A DNA stretch of 64,000 bases from Rhodococcus sp. SMB37 (lineage in GTDB: Bacteria > Actinomycetota > Actinomycetes > Mycobacteriales > Mycobacteriaceae), in contig NZ_SLVY01000002.1 of NCBI RefSeq assembly GCF_004345605.1, forward strand, positions 310,001 through 374,000. Direction: 5' to 3'. A program made the position numbers and the translations under genes. The notes under the pieces were generated by a model that was given only the letters and a program-made list of their open reading frames with translations, ran no database searches and was not told the origin of the DNA. Of this stretch, positions 62,234 to 64,000 are shown one piece after another (the first letter of the stretch is position 1; each line of letters starts with the position of its first letter).

Positions 62234-63702
62234 CCCTCCGGTTCGGGACCGCGGGGCTGCGCGGTCCCGTCGGCGACGGACCGGACTGCATGAACGTTCC
62301 CAACGTCGTGCGCACCACCGCGGGCCTCGCGGCATGGCTCGCCGGACAGGGACAGCGCGGCGGCACAGTCGTGGTGGGGCGCGACGCACGCACCGGGTCC
62401 GCAGAGTTCTTCACCGCGACCGCCGAGGTACTCGCCGCCGCCGGATTCGACGTCGTCGCCCTCCCCCGACCACTTCCGACCCCGGTCACCGCCTACGCGG
62501 TACGGGAACTGAATGCAGTTGCGGGAGTACAGATAACCGCGTCGCACAACCCGGCATCCGACAACGGCTACAAGGTGTACCTCTCGGGTGGAGCCCAGAT
62601 CGTGTCGCCGGCCGACAGGCAGATCGAGGCGGCGATCGACGACGCACCGGAGGCCGACTCGGTCCCTCGCGCGGCAGTGGCGACCTCGGGCAGCGACCTC
62701 GTCGACCGCTACCTCGCACGGGTGGCGTCGTTGCCACGCTCGCCGCATCGGGACCTGAAGATCGCGTTGACGCCGCTACACGGCGTCGGAGGCGAGACGG
62801 CGGTCGCCGCGCTGCATGCGGCCGGATTCACCGATGTGCACGTCGTCGCGACGCAGTTCGAGCCCGATCCCGCGTTCCCGACGGTCGCATTCCCGAACCC
62901 GGAGGAGCCGGGCGCCGTCGATGCCTTGCTCGAACTCGCTGCCGACGTCCACGCCGACATCGCGATCGCGTTGGATCCGGACGCCGATCGCTGCGCAGTC
63001 GCAGTTCCCACTCAGGCCGGGTGGCGGATGCTTCGCGGTGACGAGACCGGAGTGCTGCTCGGCGACCGGATCCTCGAGAACGCACCGGCCGGGTCCCTGG
63101 TGGCGACGACCATCGTCTCGTCGACCCTGCTCAGCACACTGGCCGCCGCGCGCGGAGCCCGATTCGCGCAGACCCTCACCGGCTTCAAGTGGCTCACCCG
63201 AGCCGGTGAGGGTCTCGTCTACGCATACGAGGAGGCCATCGGGCACTGCGTCGACCCCGATGCTGTACGTGACAAGGACGGGATCGGCACGGCCGTCGTG
63301 GTCGCCGATTACGCAGCCGAACTGAAGGAATCGGGTCGCACGCTCGTCGATGCACTCGACGCCCTGCACCGCGAGTTCGGGCTGCACGTGGGCGACCAGG
63401 TGGCGATCCGCGTCACCGACCTCGCCCAGATCGACACGATCATGGCGAAGTTGCGGTCGGAGCCACCCTTCACGCTGGCCGACGAGCCCGTGACCCTGAC
63501 CGATCTGGCGACCGACCCGGGACCACTGAACACCGACGCACTCGTCTTCGAGGGCGCCACTGTCCGAGTCGTGATCAGACCGTCCGGCACCGAACCGAAA
63601 CTCAAGTGCTATCTCGAATCGGTGGCCCGCACGGGCAATCGCGATACTGCGACGAAGTCGCTGGACTCATTGCGCCGCTGGGCAATCGGGCTCGCCGGCT
63701 GA
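62230..63702 (+). CDS. pmmB: phosphomannomutase/phosphoglucomutase family enzyme
   Basis: 490 aa from a GTG overlapping the PNP stop. It interconverts hexose (or pentose) 1- and 6(5)-phosphates through a phospho-serine. The active Ser is in [11 protein letters not shown], the Mg site is LDPDADR, the sugar loop has [11 protein letters not shown] and the phosphate loop is [10 protein letters not shown]. The coupling to PNP suggests a role in using ribose-1-phosphate, as a phosphopentomutase, as well as the mannose role implied by the name. Confidence 0.92.
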   Translation: MTLRFGTAGLRGPVGDGPDCMNVPNVVRTTAGLAAWLAGQGQRGGTVVVGRDARTGSAEFFTATAEVLAAAGFDVVALPRPLPTPVTAYAVRELNAVAGVQITASHNPASDNGYKVYLSGGAQIVSPADRQIEAAIDDAPEADSVPRAAVATSGSDLVDRYLARVASLPRSPHRDLKIALTPLHGVGGETAVAALHAAGFTDVHVVATQFEPDPAFPTVAFPNPEEPGAVDALLELAADVHADIAIALDPDADRCAVAVPTQAGWRMLRGDETGVLLGDRILENAPAGSLVATTIVSSTLLSTLAAARGARFAQTLTGFKWLTRAGEGLVYAYEEAIGHCVDPDAVRDKDGIGTAVVVADYAAELKESGRTLVDALDALHREFGLHVGDQVAIRVTDLAQIDTIMAKLRSEPPFTLADEPVTLTDLATDPGPLNTDALVFEGATVRVVIRPSGTEPKLKCYLESVARTGNRDTATKSLDSLRRWAIGLAG

Positions 63703-63709
63703 GCACGAG

Positions 63710-64000
63710 TCAGAGCCGGACAGGCTTTCCGTAGGTGATGGCGACGTCGTTGGACGACGTGACCGCCTTGGCGTAGGGCCGGATCGTGACCGGCCCGATC
63801 GCGCCGGACACCGATCCGCGGATACCCGCGAAACGCACCGTAGTGGAGTCGCCGTCGAAGGTGTGCTCTTCGATGATCGGCGCATCGGTGATACCCCCGG
63901 GCGCGAGCTCGACCTCGAGTTCCTGCTCCGGGACGAGCGACGCCTCCCAGGCGTTTCCGGTACCCAGGTCGACTCCCACTGCCAGGTCCGGGATGAGCTC
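63710..64000 (-). CDS. MspA-type porin, C-terminal part (runs off the right edge)
   Basis: The frame is open to the edge and begins in the window with ELIPDLAVGVDLGTGNAWEA. The C-terminal 96 residues have the MspA-family beta-strand pattern, including GSVSGAIGPVTIRPYAKA and ending TYGKPVRL. MspA-type porins form octameric pores in the mycolate outer membrane for uptake of small hydrophilic molecules. The N-terminus and signal peptide are outside the window. It supports a mycolate-containing host. Confidence 0.8.
   Translation of the reverse strand, partial: ELIPDLAVGVDLGTGNAWEASLVPEQELEVELAPGGITDAPIIEEHTFDGDSTTVRFAGIRGSVSGAIGPVTIRPYAKAVTSSNDVAITYGKPVRL

Noticed and set aside
1-64000. CRISPR arrays, tRNA, rRNA genes or insertion sequences
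   Set aside because: No regular spaced repeats, no tRNA-like T-loop motif in a plausible context, no rRNA-like sequence and no transposase were seen by reading both strands.

Overview
The window is high-GC actinobacterial chromosome, most likely Rhodococcus or a close mycolic-acid-producing relative in the order Mycobacteriales. The evidence is the high GC content, frequent GTG starts, ATGA/GTGA gene overlaps, many leaderless genes, a three-part acyl-CoA carboxylase (AccD5/epsilon/AccA3), a 13E12-type HNH gene, and the C-terminal part of an MspA-type porin at the right edge. I see no rRNA, tRNA, CRISPR array or complete insertion sequence, and no stretch over about 300 bases without a gene.

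The backbone follows, from memory, the gene order of Mycobacterium tuberculosis from about Rv3278c to Rv3308. On the left are a two-component system, a PH-domain membrane protein, birA, accD5, an epsilon subunit, maf, sseA, sufE and accA3 (1-12.1 kb). The biotin ligase BirA should charge AccA3, which pairs with AccD5 and the epsilon subunit to make methylmalonyl-CoA. Next come small membrane proteins of the DUF1707 and VanZ families, a flavoprotein, a tandem pair of PtpB-like phosphatases and a 13E12 HNH endonuclease (12.1-18.4 kb). A lysine-to-aminoadipate cluster follows (lat, lrpA, aldehyde dehydrogenase; 18.8-22.3 kb), then an acyl-CoA ligase, a FAD-linked oxidase, lhr and a Nei-type glycosylase (22.3-31.3 kb). 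After that are a TetR/MpaB pair, glpD/glpK, a MerR-VOC unit beside a solitary peptide-binding lipoprotein, the LpdA-like reductase and a GGCT-like protein (31.3-41.8 kb). The right end resumes the conserved order with amiA1/amiB1-like amidohydrolases, an enoyl-CoA hydratase, purine nucleoside phosphorylase and a phosphomannomutase-like enzyme (58.3-63.7 kb).

From about 41.8 to 58.2 kb the conserved order is interrupted by an accessory block. It holds an IclR regulator with two tandem TauD-type dioxygenases and a frameshifted sulfonate-type binding lipoprotein. Next is a peptide/nickel-type ABC importer whose second permease is fused to an ATPase, followed by a degenerate FmdE-like protein. 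Then come a pair of glutamine-amidotransferase-like proteins, a GT4/GT87 glycosyltransferase pair and a NarL-type two-component system.

The most interesting signal is regulatory. Sequences resembling DtxR/IdeR iron boxes lie upstream of both the ABC importer (45895-45933) and the amidotransferase-like pair (53776-53794, inside a well-formed promoter). This points to an iron-responsive module of unknown substrate. Other clear regulatory signals are two LexA-like boxes at the HNH gene, one filling the -35/-10 spacer of a leaderless promoter, and a 19-bp-spacer MerR-type promoter in front of the VOC-merR pair.
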